From: Bradyrhizobium sp.
GTDB taxonomy: Bacteria > Pseudomonadota > Alphaproteobacteria > Rhizobiales > Xanthobacteraceae
Length of the DNA stretch: 64,000 nt
Assembly (NCBI RefSeq): GCF_016213215.1
Contig: NZ_JACRAW010000164.1
Coordinates: forward strand, 1-64,000
Direction: 5' to 3'
Shown: positions 52,207 to 60,643 of the stretch, piece by piece
How positions within the stretch are numbered: the stretch's first letter is position 1
How the letters are laid out: each line of letters begins with the position of its first letter
Program-made: the position numbers and the translations under genes
The notes under the pieces: generated by a model
The model's database searches: none
Told to the model about the DNA's origin: nothing
The model's input: the letters and a program-made list of their open reading frames with translations, nothing else

Positions 52207-52932
52207 TTATCGTCGCGTGTGGCGGCAGCCGGCGGCCTCGGCCTCTTCCACCGAGCAGAACCAGCGCGTGCCTTTAGAGATCTTCATCCTGATCTGCGTG
52301 TACCAGCGGCTGGACGGTGTGTGATAGATGCATTCGCCGGCACTGTTGACGTTGCCCTTGATCGTGCAGTCGGGCGAGGGTGCTACCGGTCCCGAAGCCG
52401 AGGCAAGAAGGATCGCATGGGCGTGCTCCGGCGGCTTGATGGCGCCGAGGATGGTCGTCTTCTTGTTGCGCACGCGCCAGTCCCACGGTGCGATGAACGC
52501 GCCCTGCCACATCCCGGCCTTGGCCTCGCGCGCCGCGGCCTCGTCCGCGTCATAGTCGTGCGAGAAGCGTCTGTAGGACAGCGCCCAGCCGCTTCGCACC
52601 AGCCATTTCTGGATGTCCTCGCCGCCGACCTCGCAGCGCGCGATCGTGCGGCCGCGCCGATCGACTGAGCGGGTGTGACAGGTCCAGCTCTTGTTGTCGG
52701 CGTGCTTGATCAATTCGTCGCGCGCGGCAACTCCGCAGGTCCAGCGCTCGCCCTTGGTGTTGAGGCAAAGCTGGTCGACGGCCGGCGCGTCGATGCCGCC
52801 GAGCCGGATGCGGGTATTGCCGATCTGGACCTGGTCGGCCTCACGGATCTTGGCGGTGCCGGTGACATCGGTGGCGTTGGCAATGCAGGGCGACAGCAGG
52901 ATGCAAATCGCCAGGACGAGTTCTCGGGACAT
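52207..52932 (-). CDS. Secreted thermonuclease-like (SNase fold) protein
   Basis: The 241-residue product has a signal peptide (MSRELVLAICILLSPCIANA) and an SNase/Tudor-like OB domain (about 25-150) with RLGGIDAPAVDQLC, TCGVAARDELI, DRRGRTIARC and EAKAGMWQGAF, the usual sequence landmarks. A Cys-containing C-terminal extension (about 180-241: GNVNSAGECIYHTPSSRWYT, FCSVEEAEAAGCRHTRR) resembles the small Cys-rich repeats seen after such domains. Nuclease activity is plausible but the third catalytic residue cannot be placed with certainty. The start at 52932 is set by the signal peptide; the frame opens at 53028. Confidence 0.85.
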   Translation of the reverse strand: MSRELVLAICILLSPCIANATDVTGTAKIREADQVQIGNTRIRLGGIDAPAVDQLCLNTKGERWTCGVAARDELIKHADNKSWTCHTRSVDRRGRTIARCEVGGEDIQKWLVRSGWALSYRRFSHDYDADEAAAREAKAGMWQGAFIAPWDWRVRNKKTTILGAIKPPEHAHAILLASASGPVAPSPDCTIKGNVNSAGECIYHTPSSRWYTQIRMKISKGTRWFCSVEEAEAAGCRHTRR

Positions 52933-53091
52933 GTGGGCCGCGTTGTATGAAGATAGTTCCTGACAACGCGCCGATTGTGATTTGATTTTGATCGGCAGAC
53001 CAGCGGCTGCAGCACCTTGCGCTTTCAACTTCGCGTCATTGCGACGAATAGCCAGCAGCGAATCGGTTCTCCTCGATCTCTTCTCGCCATC

Positions 53092-54825
53092 CTATCCGCT
53101 TTCGCCAACCATTCGCCGTCTGGCCAATGCCAGGCCCATCAGCACGAAGGCGGAGGTAACTTCGGGGCCGCCGACCAGGATGCGAGTCGGTGTCTTCATC
53201 TTGTTCCATTCATAGGCCAGGTACGGGCCGCGTCGGCCGCCCTCGCCGAGTTGGCCGACGATGCGGTGCAGGGCCGGGGCGAAGGTCTTCGGATCGGCGC
53301 CGAGCTGGCTGAGCGCGATCAGCGCCAGCGCCGCGTCGAACACGTTCATCTCGAGCGCGATCAACTCGTCCTGCACATAGCCGAGCACCCTGGCGCGGAT
53401 CAGCTCGAAGCTGCCGCCCGGGTCGATCGCCTGTTGCGCCGCCGGCGGCAGCGCACGGAAGGCAGCATAGCAGCGGCCGAAATACGCGCAGTAGAGCTCG
53501 GGCAGATAATAGATATGCGAGCGCGGGTCGGCGAACGCGCCGCTGGCCGCGAGGCGCTTCTGGAAGGCGATGATGCGGTGGACAGTGGCGAGCCGCTGCG
53601 GCGTCTCCAGCACCTTCCAGCGACTTAAGTTGCGGAAGCTGACCTCGAGGACGTCGAGATTGAGCGTCGGGTCGAGGTCGTTGCCATAGGGCCGCTCGCC
53701 CGCAAGGTTGTCGATCCAGGTCGCAACGCCGCCTTCGTACTCGATGTTATCGTTAAGCGGCACCGTGACCCGCGGCTCGTTGATGCCGGCGCGCACCTGG
53801 TAGGTGGCGTAGAAGTCGAGCAGCGGCTGGGAAAGGATCGGATCGGTCGATCCCGCCTGGGTCGCGGCCGAGAAGGAGCAGGCGGTGGTATCGCAATCGG
53901 GCACATAGATGCCGAAGCCGAGGTCCTGCTTGATCTGCGCGAAGAAGCGCGAAAAGCGCGGATGCGGCGCCGGCGCCAGCGCCGTGATTACATCGAAGCG
54001 TGTGCCGTCGTCGGTCTTCACCTGTTCGCGGCTGATGTTGATGCAGAAGTCGACCATGTCGGCGACCGCGCGCTTGCCCGCCGCGATGTCGCCCGGTGAG
54101 GCAAGGCCGGATTCGAGAAAGGAGAGCAGCGCCTCGATGAAGAAGGCGTCGTAATAGGCCGAGCGGTGGCGGATCTGCACCGGCTCCCACATCGGCTCGG
54201 CGATGCCGGTCCATGGCGGATGGATGAGGTTGCGCACGTTCGAGCGCGCGATGAAGACGCGCGCGAGATTGAACATGAGCGAGGAATTCTTGTAGCCGCG
54301 CGAGTTCAGGCCCGTGAGCGCCATGATCAGCTCTCTGCCGCGCAGGTCGGGATCGCCGATCAGGTTGAAGGCCGCAAACGTCGGAATGAAGCCGTTGGTG
54401 CGGTAGGAACGTAGCAGATGGTCGCCGCAGGCGCGGATGACGCTCTCGATGTCGCCAAGCTGTGGCGCCGATCCGTTGGCCAGTGCCGGCTTTGGCTTCG
54501 GATGTTCGAGCTGGATGGTGTCGAGCAGGTCGGCAACGGGACGGCCGATGGTCTCCCAATCCGGGGCGGCGTCGTCGCGGGCGCGGATCAACGCCTCGCG
54601 CAGGTTCGAAAGCCGTGCCCCGTCGGAGAGCTCGGGCAATCCCGCCCGGCGCAGCAGCGCCCGAAGTGCGGGATTACCCAGCGCGGTCTTGTAGAACTTG
54701 ATCAGATGCGCATCGCCGCCTCGCTGGTTCAGCAGGACTGGGTCGCATACCTCGTACAGGGAAGGGCCGTTCTTCCGGGCCGTCAGCGCGCGGTAGGCGG
54801 CCCCGGCGAAATAGTGAAAGCTCAT
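53092..54825 (-). CDS. Large protein of unknown function
   Basis: The 577-residue soluble protein starts MSFHYFAGAAYRALTARKNG and has no signal peptide or membrane segment. It is rich in aromatic and helical segments (SAYYDAFFIEALLSFLESGL, YLPELYCAYFGRCYAAFRAL) and contains DPVLLNQRGGDAHLIKFYKT and WIDNLAGERPYGNDLDPTLN. Repeated helix pairs suggest an alpha-toroid, as in terpene cyclase or glycan-processing folds, but I cannot name a family. It is divergent from the caspase-like gene with a 411-bp gap that holds a CRP-like palindrome. Confidence 0.75.
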   Translation of the reverse strand: MSFHYFAGAAYRALTARKNGPSLYEVCDPVLLNQRGGDAHLIKFYKTALGNPALRALLRRAGLPELSDGARLSNLREALIRARDDAAPDWETIGRPVADLLDTIQLEHPKPKPALANGSAPQLGDIESVIRACGDHLLRSYRTNGFIPTFAAFNLIGDPDLRGRELIMALTGLNSRGYKNSSLMFNLARVFIARSNVRNLIHPPWTGIAEPMWEPVQIRHRSAYYDAFFIEALLSFLESGLASPGDIAAGKRAVADMVDFCINISREQVKTDDGTRFDVITALAPAPHPRFSRFFAQIKQDLGFGIYVPDCDTTACSFSAATQAGSTDPILSQPLLDFYATYQVRAGINEPRVTVPLNDNIEYEGGVATWIDNLAGERPYGNDLDPTLNLDVLEVSFRNLSRWKVLETPQRLATVHRIIAFQKRLAASGAFADPRSHIYYLPELYCAYFGRCYAAFRALPPAAQQAIDPGGSFELIRARVLGYVQDELIALEMNVFDAALALIALSQLGADPKTFAPALHRIVGQLGEGGRRGPYLAYEWNKMKTPTRILVGGPEVTSAFVLMGLALARRRMVGESG

Positions 54826-55236
54826 GAAATCCCTTGTCGCGCGCTTCGCAGCCTGGATTTGGGGGTCGGTGAGGGAACCCTCCCGGACCGCGCAAGTCCT
54901 TGAAAAGCTACCCTTATCGGCAGGAACACAAATGTGATCAAGGTCACGGCGGCGTCAATCCGGCGGGAGGCATCCTAGCGCGCGGGACCGGAACCGAAAG
55001 GTGGAAAAAATCGCCCATTCGACACCCCAGAATTGTCGAATCTATTCAATGGTTTAACCGAAAATCGGGACGGCGTATTGCCGGGACGGCCGTATCGGGT
55101 TAAGGGTTTGTTTGTTGCGGCGCCGCAAATTGCACGCAATCTCGCGGCACACCCGCGTCCATCCCGTGAAACCCTAGGAAGCTCACGCGCGACTAACGCA
55201 AGCCGCGCCTTCGGCCCTGACCAGGAATGAACCGTG
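54826..55236. other. Divergent intergenic region between the 577-residue unknown and the caspase-like gene
   Basis: No ORF is supported in these 411 bases. They include a CRP/FNR-type palindrome at 54933-54948 (listed separately) and an AT-richer part near 55010-55110 that may contain the promoter of the caspase-like gene. Confidence 0.4.
54933..54948. promoter_or_regulatory. Candidate CRP/FNR-family operator
   Basis: TGTGA-TCAAGG-TCACG matches the CRP consensus TGTGA-N6-TCACA at nine of ten positions. It lies 108 bp upstream of the start of the minus-strand 577-residue gene and 289 bp upstream of the caspase-like gene. Whether a CRP-like protein of this host uses that consensus is not known from the window. 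Confidence 0.35.
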
Positions 55237-56082
55237 ATGCATGTAACGCAGCAGAGTATCTCACGCCGGACGATCGCCATCGTGGCCGCGCTGGTCGGCA
55301 CGGTGTCGCTGGCGATCGGCGCGCATGCTGCGCTCAACATGCGGGCCCTGGATGCCGCGAAGGCGGTATCGACCGAGCAGAACGCCGACCGGGCCAAGCA
55401 ACCCTCCCGTCTGGCGCTGGTCATCGGCAATGGTCACTACCCCGATGCCAATGCGCCGCTGACCCAGTCCATCAACGACGCGCGCGCGCTGTCGGCCGCG
55501 CTGCGCCGGAACGGCTTTGACGTCGACATGGTCGAGGACGCGAGCAAGGACGACATGGTTCGCGCGATTGCCCGGCTGAAGTCCAGGATCACGCACGATT
55601 CCGTCGTCATGCTGTTCTTCGGCGGCTATGGCGTGCAGGCCGGCCGCGAGAGCTACATGATCCCGGTCGATGCCACGATCTGGAAGGAATCCGACGTCCG
55701 TCGCAACGGCGTCTCGATCGAATCCGTCCTCGGCATGATGAAGGAGCAGGGCGCCCGCGCGAAGCTGGCGGTGGTCGACGCCTCGCGCCGCAATCCCTAT
55801 GAGCGCCGGTTCCGCACCTACTCGCACGGGCTGGCGCCGATCCACGCACCCGACAACGCGCTGATCCTGTCCTCCGCTTCGCCGGGCAAGCTGGTTGACG
55901 ATGCCAGGGGCGAGTACAGCGTGCTCATCGCCGAGCTGCTCAACAACCTCGATACGCAGGCCAGCGCCGAGGCCGTCTTCAACAAGACTCGCGTGGCGAT
56001 CTCGCGCGCTTCGGAAGGCGAACAGGTCCCGACGGTTTCGTCTTCGCTGCTCGAGGAAGTCCGCCTCGGCGCCGGCGGCTAG
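55237..56082 (+). CDS. Secreted caspase-fold protein lacking the catalytic dyad
   Basis: The 281-residue protein has a signal or anchor segment (about residues 12-33) and a peptidase C14 (caspase/metacaspase) domain: RLALVIGNGHYPDANAPLTQ, INDARALSAALRRNGFDVDM, MLFFGGYGVQAGRESYMIPV and KLAVVDASRRNP. The catalytic His (normally in Y-x-GHG) is Tyr131, and the catalytic Cys (normally DACR) is Ser183. It should therefore be a pseudo-peptidase exported to the periplasm or held at the membrane. ATG 55237 is used (a GTG lies directly before it). No toxin or immune gene is adjacent; the 3' end overlaps a repeat element. Confidence 0.9.
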   Translation: MHVTQQSISRRTIAIVAALVGTVSLAIGAHAALNMRALDAAKAVSTEQNADRAKQPSRLALVIGNGHYPDANAPLTQSINDARALSAALRRNGFDVDMVEDASKDDMVRAIARLKSRITHDSVVMLFFGGYGVQAGRESYMIPVDATIWKESDVRRNGVSIESVLGMMKEQGARAKLAVVDASRRNPYERRFRTYSHGLAPIHAPDNALILSSASPGKLVDDARGEYSVLIAELLNNLDTQASAEAVFNKTRVAISRASEGEQVPTVSSSLLEEVRLGAGG

Positions 56083-56176
56083 AGCATGATCCGGACCCGA
56101 AGGGCCGCGTTGGCGCAAAGTGCGTAGCGGTTTTCCGCGCGACAAACGCAAAGCGTTTGCGTGCAGATCATGCTCA
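56082..56176. repeat. Intergenic inverted-repeat element
   Basis: GAGCATGATC (56082-56091) and GATCATGCTC (56166-56175) are perfect 10-bp terminal inverted repeats of a 94-base element whose interior contains GGTTTTCCGCG and the palindrome ACGCAAAGCGTTTGCGT. Elements with these ends are common between genes of Bradyrhizobium and relatives. The left end begins at the last base of the caspase-like gene's stop codon. Confidence 0.75.
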
Positions 56177-56207
56177 AACAACGAGCTCAAGCGCGTCGAG
56201 GATCCAT

Positions 56208-56227
56208 CTAAAGCGGTCGCGCTTTAG
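56208..56227. repeat. Short hairpin next to the repeat element
   Basis: CTAAAGCG (56208-56215) and CGCTTTAG (56220-56227), a perfect 8-bp stem with loop GTCG. This motif often accompanies the GAGCATGATC elements and may be part of the same unit or a terminator for the caspase-like gene. Confidence 0.55.
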
Positions 56228-56380
56228 GGCACATCTCTGAATTTCCATGCCTCGGACACAGTGCATCATGAAATGATGCTCCGTGGGCCGGGGCATAATT
56301 TTTGGTTGAACCGAGATCTCTGACTCGAGGGCAGCCCGGGCTCTCCGCGCAGCATCGACGCAACGGGTCCGTTACAAGCG

Positions 56381-57274
56381 TTACTTCGTCTCGGCGCTGG
56401 CCGTCACCGGCCGCACGGCGTCGCCCTCGCGGAGCAGCGCGCCGGCACGCGCCACCACGATGTCGCCTTCGTGCAATCCCTCGCGGATCTCGACCTGGCC
56501 GGCGGCCATGAGCCCGACTTCGACGCGCTTGGTCTCGACGCGGTTGCGCCGGATCACCTGCACCACGGTGCCGGCGCTGCCGTACTGCACCGCGCTGAGC
56601 GGAACGGCGACATTGCAGCTCTGTCCGGTCTTGATCATCGCGCGCCCGGAGCCATTGATCAGCAGGCGTCGGTTGGACGTGATGCCGATGAAGACCTGAC
56701 CGAGCTGGACGTTCGGCTCGACGGTCGGCCCGATCCGCCGCACCTTGCCCTCGACATCGCCGGCCCCGACGATCCTCACCGTGGCAGGCTGGTTGACCGC
56801 CAGCTTTGCCACATCGGCACTCGGCACCATCGCCACCAGGTCGTATTCGCTGCGGGCGATGATGGAAAATAGCGCTTCGCCGCGCGCCGAGGCAAAGGCG
56901 CCGATCTGGGCCGTGGAGTTCGAGATGATGCCGGCCACGGGCGCGGTCACCTGGATAGTGCCGCCCTCCGGCAGGGCGAGCCGCGCCAGCACCTGGCCGG
57001 CGTTGACGCTGTCGCCCGGTTCCGCAAGGACCTCCGCGACCTTGACGCCGGGGCGCTCGGGTCTCACCGCGGTCTCCTCGCGCGCGATCAGCGGCCCCGA
57101 TCCCTCGACGATGTTGGAGAAACAGCTCTTGGCCGCCTTGAGCACGGTGACAGCCGGGCCCTTCGGCGCATCGTCATCGGCGGCGCGCGCGGGCAGCGCC
57201 GCCAGGCAGAACAGGCCCGCAAGCGCGGACGGCAACAGCTTTCGTGAAAGGGCGCGCGCGGTGAAATCGGTCAT
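56381..57274 (-). CDS. HlyD-type periplasmic adaptor (efflux membrane fusion) protein
   Basis: The 297-residue product has a signal peptide (ending near ARAADDD), a biotinyl-lipoyl-like hairpin with RPGVKVAEVLAEPGDSVNAG and QVTAPVAGIISNSTAQIG, and a beta-barrel with PATVRIVGAGDVEGKVRRIG and VAVPLSAVQYGSAGTVVQVI. This is the fold of RND or ABC efflux adaptors, but it is short: no long coiled-coil hairpin is present. No RND pump, ABC permease or outer-membrane channel gene is nearby, so it is an orphan. Confidence 0.87.
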   Translation of the reverse strand: MTDFTARALSRKLLPSALAGLFCLAALPARAADDDAPKGPAVTVLKAAKSCFSNIVEGSGPLIAREETAVRPERPGVKVAEVLAEPGDSVNAGQVLARLALPEGGTIQVTAPVAGIISNSTAQIGAFASARGEALFSIIARSEYDLVAMVPSADVAKLAVNQPATVRIVGAGDVEGKVRRIGPTVEPNVQLGQVFIGITSNRRLLINGSGRAMIKTGQSCNVAVPLSAVQYGSAGTVVQVIRRNRVETKRVEVGLMAAGQVEIREGLHEGDIVVARAGALLREGDAVRPVTASAETK

Positions 57275-57484
57275 CGGTATTTCCGTGGGCTAAATCAGCT
57301 TATGGATAGCAGATGGCGGACGAGGGTGCCATGGCCGACCGCCCGGGAGCGCGGCGTCGGTGCGGCCGGCCGCCTCCGCCAGCAACTGCTATTTGGTCGC
57401 GCGATCGGGGTCGAGGTTCGTGCCGGCGGAATCTGGGTCGATGCAATACGAAGCGATGCGGCTGAGGCCACGCCCGATGACCTG

Positions 57485-57919
57485 CTATTGATCCAGAAAC
57501 AGCCGGCGCGGCAGACGATAGGTCTTCACCCAATCCTCCCAGACGACGTCGGTCGGCAGAAAGGCCTCCTGTACGACAACCCACGACCGGCCGGCGCGCC
57601 GCAGCAGTGCAAGAACGAGATCGCTGTCCTGGTCGGGTATGTAATTCCTGGCATAGCGCGTCTGGCGGTAGTTGATGCGAGCGCCGGCCTCGGTGCGTGG
57701 ATGAACTTCAGCAAACGCCCAGTCGCCGGACACGGCAAGCCGCTCGACCACGAAGATAACCCTGATGCCGAGACGTTGCTCGACGGGCGCGCGCACCGCG
57801 TCGAGCATGGGTTTGCGCTCGGGTGAGGCCCGGTCGATCAGGATCACCTGTTCGGCCCGGGCGGGCTTCAGCGCAGCCAGCAGGGCCAGCGCGGCAATCA
57901 TTCTTCGTCGAGTGAACAC
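57485..57919 (-). CDS. Small secreted protein of unknown function
   Basis: A GTG start at 57919 gives 144 residues beginning with a basic FTRRRMIAALALLAALKPAR signal peptide; the ATG at 57901 is an alternative. The mature part contains ERLGIRVIFVVERLAVSGDW, NYRQTRYARNYIPDQDSDLV and ALLRRAGRSWVVVQEAFLPT. The strand-helix pattern suggests a small alpha/beta domain, and VVEQF/L-like strands resemble NTF2-like or DUF secreted proteins, but I cannot assign a family. Codons upstream to 58060 look non-coding. Confidence 0.6.
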   Translation of the reverse strand: MFTRRRMIAALALLAALKPARAEQVILIDRASPERKPMLDAVRAPVEQRLGIRVIFVVERLAVSGDWAFAEVHPRTEAGARINYRQTRYARNYIPDQDSDLVLALLRRAGRSWVVVQEAFLPTDVVWEDWVKTYRLPRRLFLDQ

Positions 57920-58073
57920 GGCCGGCCTGTCCCAAGGAGGAGAGTTCACCCGGCAATCTAATGAGCAACGCTGGCGAGTTTCTTGACGCGGATCAATCGT
58001 GGCGGATGTGGAGGATCGTCTCTCATCCGTCTTTGCCTGCGGATCGGTCTTGCTCGGCAACGATGGGCATCAG

Positions 58074-58958
58074 CTAATGATACGAAAAGCCCGGCTGGCC
58101 GTGCAGAAAGCCGTTGGAGAAGGGCACGTTCGGGTAGAGCGCGGCCAGGCGCCGGCTTCCGCCTTCGGGCTCCTCTTTGCCATCGAGCACGTCGCGAAAG
58201 ATCCCGGCGACGGCCACCATGTCGCAATCCTGCGGCGAAAGGCGTAATGCGCCGACCGCGTTCTGCTTGAGGGCGCCGATATCGCGCAGGAGATTTGCGC
58301 AGGTGTAGGACAGGGTCTGGACGCCGTTGACGGTCAGGAAATCCTGCTGGTCGAGAGTCTTCAGCGCAAGTCCGTCCGGATCTTTGTCGCAGACGAACTG
58401 GCAGTTGTCCTTGGCGAGCTTGTGTGCGCGCGCGTGATAGCAGCGGGCGGAAATCGCCAGCGGCGTCCTGCCGAAGGCGAACACCTCGAAGGTGACCTGC
58501 GGGAGCGCGGCGGCAATCGTTGCAACGGACCGGAGGGGCAGTTCAGGGGGCAGGCAGATGCGCTTCGCGCCGCGATCTGCGTGGAATGCGGCGCTCGCCT
58601 CGTTGTAGATGTTGACAAAGGGGCCGACCGCGTGAGCCCGGCCGTTGATCGATCGAAGTCCGGTGAGGTCGTTCACCTCAATCATGACGTCCGAGGTACG
58701 AATGAGGTCGTCGAGGTGGCGCCGCTCCCGCGGCAGTGAAACCAGGATCAGCGAGCCGAGCTGAACCTGTTTCCCCGCGCGCTTCAGCCGCTCGATCACC
58801 GCGGGCAGCTCGGGCTCGAAGAACGGAGCGCGTTTCGAGCACACGACTTCGCCGACCGTGACGACGTCGACCGCCGCTTCGTCCGCGATGCGGAAGTAGA
58901 AGTCGCGCCATCGCTCCGGCGACCAGTTGTACAACACTGGACCAAGGCTGAGCTGCAT
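58074..58958 (-). CDS. ubiV: UbiV, U32-family protein for O2-independent ubiquinone synthesis
   Basis: UbiV forms a heterodimer with UbiU that hydroxylates ubiquinone precursors without oxygen; both carry a 4Fe-4S cluster. The 294-residue product has four cysteines at 40, 173, 186 and 190 (VGEVVCSKR, ARCYHARAH, DNCQFVCD), the same 13- and 4-residue spacing as in E. coli UbiV. The start at 58958 (MQLSLGPVLYNW) follows GAGGG and lies 17 bp after the ubiU stop; the frame extends upstream inside ubiU but is not UbiV-like. Third gene of ubiT-ubiU-ubiV. Confidence 0.94.
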   Translation of the reverse strand: MQLSLGPVLYNWSPERWRDFYFRIADEAAVDVVTVGEVVCSKRAPFFEPELPAVIERLKRAGKQVQLGSLILVSLPRERRHLDDLIRTSDVMIEVNDLTGLRSINGRAHAVGPFVNIYNEASAAFHADRGAKRICLPPELPLRSVATIAAALPQVTFEVFAFGRTPLAISARCYHARAHKLAKDNCQFVCDKDPDGLALKTLDQQDFLTVNGVQTLSYTCANLLRDIGALKQNAVGALRLSPQDCDMVAVAGIFRDVLDGKEEPEGGSRRLAALYPNVPFSNGFLHGQPGFSYH

Positions 58959-58975
58959 CAGAGGGCCCTCAAGTC

Positions 58976-59953
58976 TCAACGCCAGGTCTTGCGGTAGGCG
59001 CCAACTGTGGTGGTCTGCCCTTCGGTGAACGGCGTCAGGCGTGCGATGTCGGCCTCGCGGCCGGCATCGAGCGCTTCGAGGGCGCCGCGGAAATGGCGCA
59101 CCACGCTTTCCACATAGGCTCGGCCGCGCTGGCGGCCCTCGATCTTCAGCGCAGTAACGCCGGCATCGCGCAGTCCGCCGAGCAGGGCTGTCGCATCCAG
59201 GCTCACAGGGTCTTCGAAGATGTAGCCGGTGCCGAGCTCGGTCGCAAAACGACCCTTGCACAGGGTCGGATAGCCCGCAGGCTCGTTCGCGCCGAAACGG
59301 TTGATGGTGAATCCACCGAGCCGGGAGCTCGTGCCCTCTCGTGTCTGTTCATAGGCGACATGGCTGGCGGGAGAGCACACGCCATTCATGTTGGGGGACT
59401 TGGCGGTGGCATAGGAGGACAGCGAGCAGCGCCCTTCCGCCATCACGCAGAGCCCGCCGAACACGAAGACCTCGGTTTCGCACTCGATCTCGCGCGAGAT
59501 CGCGGCGATCTCCGGCACGCTCAGCACCCGCGGCAGCACGACGCGCTTCGCACCGAAGGTCTCGACATAGAACGCGATGGCGTCGGGATTGGCCGCGGCG
59601 GCCTGCACCGAGACATGGATGCGCTGGTCGGGGTGTCGCCTTGCCGTGTAGTCCATCAGCCCGATATCGGCGAGTATCAAGGCGTCGGCGCCGGCGTCGA
59701 CCGCGTCGTCCACGGCGCGGTGCCACACCTCGATCGCGCCGGCACGCGGAAACGTGTTGATGGCGACCAGGATCTTGGCGCCGCGACGGTGCGCAAGCTC
59801 GATACCCTGGCGGAGCTCGGCACGGCTGAAGTTCAGCCCGGGGAAGTTCCTGGCGTTGGTCTCGTCGTTGAAACCGCAATAGATCGCATCGGCCCCGGCA
59901 TCGATCGCGCTCTTGAGCGCGCTAGGGGTGCCCGCGGGACAGATCAGCTCCAT
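58976..59953 (-). CDS. ubiU: UbiU, U32-family protein for O2-independent ubiquinone synthesis
   Basis: The 325-residue U32 protein starts MELICPAGTPSALKSAIDAG, the family opening. Its cluster cysteines are C169 and C176 (GGLCVMAEGRC), C193 (NGVCSPA) and C232 (TLCKGRF), the ligand pattern of UbiU. Together with UbiV it replaces the oxygen-dependent hydroxylases in ubiquinone formation, using prephenate as oxygen donor in the studied systems. It overlaps the end of ubiT by 10 bases, showing coupling. In denitrifying or microaerobic bacteria this trio allows respiration when oxygen is absent. Confidence 0.95.
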   Translation of the reverse strand: MELICPAGTPSALKSAIDAGADAIYCGFNDETNARNFPGLNFSRAELRQGIELAHRRGAKILVAINTFPRAGAIEVWHRAVDDAVDAGADALILADIGLMDYTARRHPDQRIHVSVQAAAANPDAIAFYVETFGAKRVVLPRVLSVPEIAAISREIECETEVFVFGGLCVMAEGRCSLSSYATAKSPNMNGVCSPASHVAYEQTREGTSSRLGGFTINRFGANEPAGYPTLCKGRFATELGTGYIFEDPVSLDATALLGGLRDAGVTALKIEGRQRGRAYVESVVRHFRGALEALDAGREADIARLTPFTEGQTTTVGAYRKTWR

Positions 59954-60504
59954 GGCCTGGTCTCTTGGGACAGCGGGTTCGGCTTCATCAACGAATTGCG
60001 TGCCGCATCCAGGGCCTGTCGCACGGGCTCGCCCAGTGGCCCGAACAGGTCGGCAACCTCCTTAGCGAGATCGAGCCCGGCATCGTCGATGGCGTTGCGC
60101 AGCGCCAGCACCGCCTCGACGTCGCCTTCCATGACGAGCTGGCGCGAGAACATCAGGGCGTCGCCATCGACCCGTCCTTCCACGAGGGCGAGCAGATTGG
60201 CCAACGAAGAAGAAATGCGCGCGTCCAGCGCGGCCGGCAGCTCGCGCATGACCGACAGGCGCGGGCGCTGCGTGCTGGCCTCGATGACGAAGGCGAAGGG
60301 CAGGTCCGTCGGCTTGATCCCGAACCGCTTTCCTGCATGGACGCCCAAGCGGTCGAAAATCTGCGGATTCCGCCGGCAAATTCGCTGCATGAAGCGCGCA
60401 AGAACGATCTCGAGCGGCAGCAGCGGCAACGGCCGCATGACGCGGGCGAGGAGCGGAGGAATTGACGGCAATGACTCGCCTGTCGGTGAGGAAGGATAGC
60501 TCAT
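59944..60504 (-). CDS. ubiT: UbiT, SCP2-domain accessory factor of anaerobic ubiquinone synthesis
   Basis: The 186-residue protein has an SCP2 lipid-binding domain (about 60-150: FAFVIEASTQRPRLSVMREL, then DARISSSLANLLALVEGRVD, GDALMFSRQLVMEGDVEAVL). UbiT is thought to hold hydrophobic ubiquinone intermediates for the UbiUV hydroxylase. ATG 60504 (MSYPSSPTGESLPS) is used; the frame continues to 60630 but that part overlaps a candidate regulatory site. First gene of ubiTUV. Typical UbiT length is about 170-190. Confidence 0.93.
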   Translation of the reverse strand: MSYPSSPTGESLPSIPPLLARVMRPLPLLPLEIVLARFMQRICRRNPQIFDRLGVHAGKRFGIKPTDLPFAFVIEASTQRPRLSVMRELPAALDARISSSLANLLALVEGRVDGDALMFSRQLVMEGDVEAVLALRNAIDDAGLDLAKEVADLFGPLGEPVRQALDAARNSLMKPNPLSQETRPWS

Positions 60505-60539
60505 GAACAAACTTCTGGACGGATTGCGGCCGGATGTAA

Positions 60540-60553
60540 TTGAGCCGGAACAA
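60540..60553 (-). promoter_or_regulatory. Candidate FixK/FNR box upstream of ubiTUV
   Basis: TTGAG-CCGG-AACAA on the plus strand (TTGTT-CCGG-CTCAA on the minus) keeps four of five positions in each half of TTGAT-N4-ATCAA. The centre lies 43 bases before the ubiT ATG, so a class II arrangement would imply an almost leaderless mRNA. Fits the oxygen-independent role of the genes, but the match is imperfect. Confidence 0.4.
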
Positions 60554-60598
60554 AACAATGAGTCCCAGACTGTGTCCGCCGCGGCGATGGCGGTATTC

Positions 60599-60628
60599 AA
60601 AAACCGCCGGGGCCGTCGACGACGGCCC
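60599..60628 (-). terminator. Terminator after the malic enzyme gene
   Basis: GGGCCGTC (60610-60617) and GACGGCCC (60621-60628) form an 8-bp stem with a 3-base loop; on the minus strand it is followed by CGGCGG and then TTTTTG. It separates the malic enzyme gene from ubiTUV. Confidence 0.65.
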
Positions 60629-60643
60629 ATTCGCTGCCCGCCA

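Noticed and set aside
57302..57826. A 174-codon plus-strand frame after the HlyD gene
   Set aside because: It is antisense to the small secreted protein at 57485-57919, which has a signal peptide, while this frame shows no protein features.
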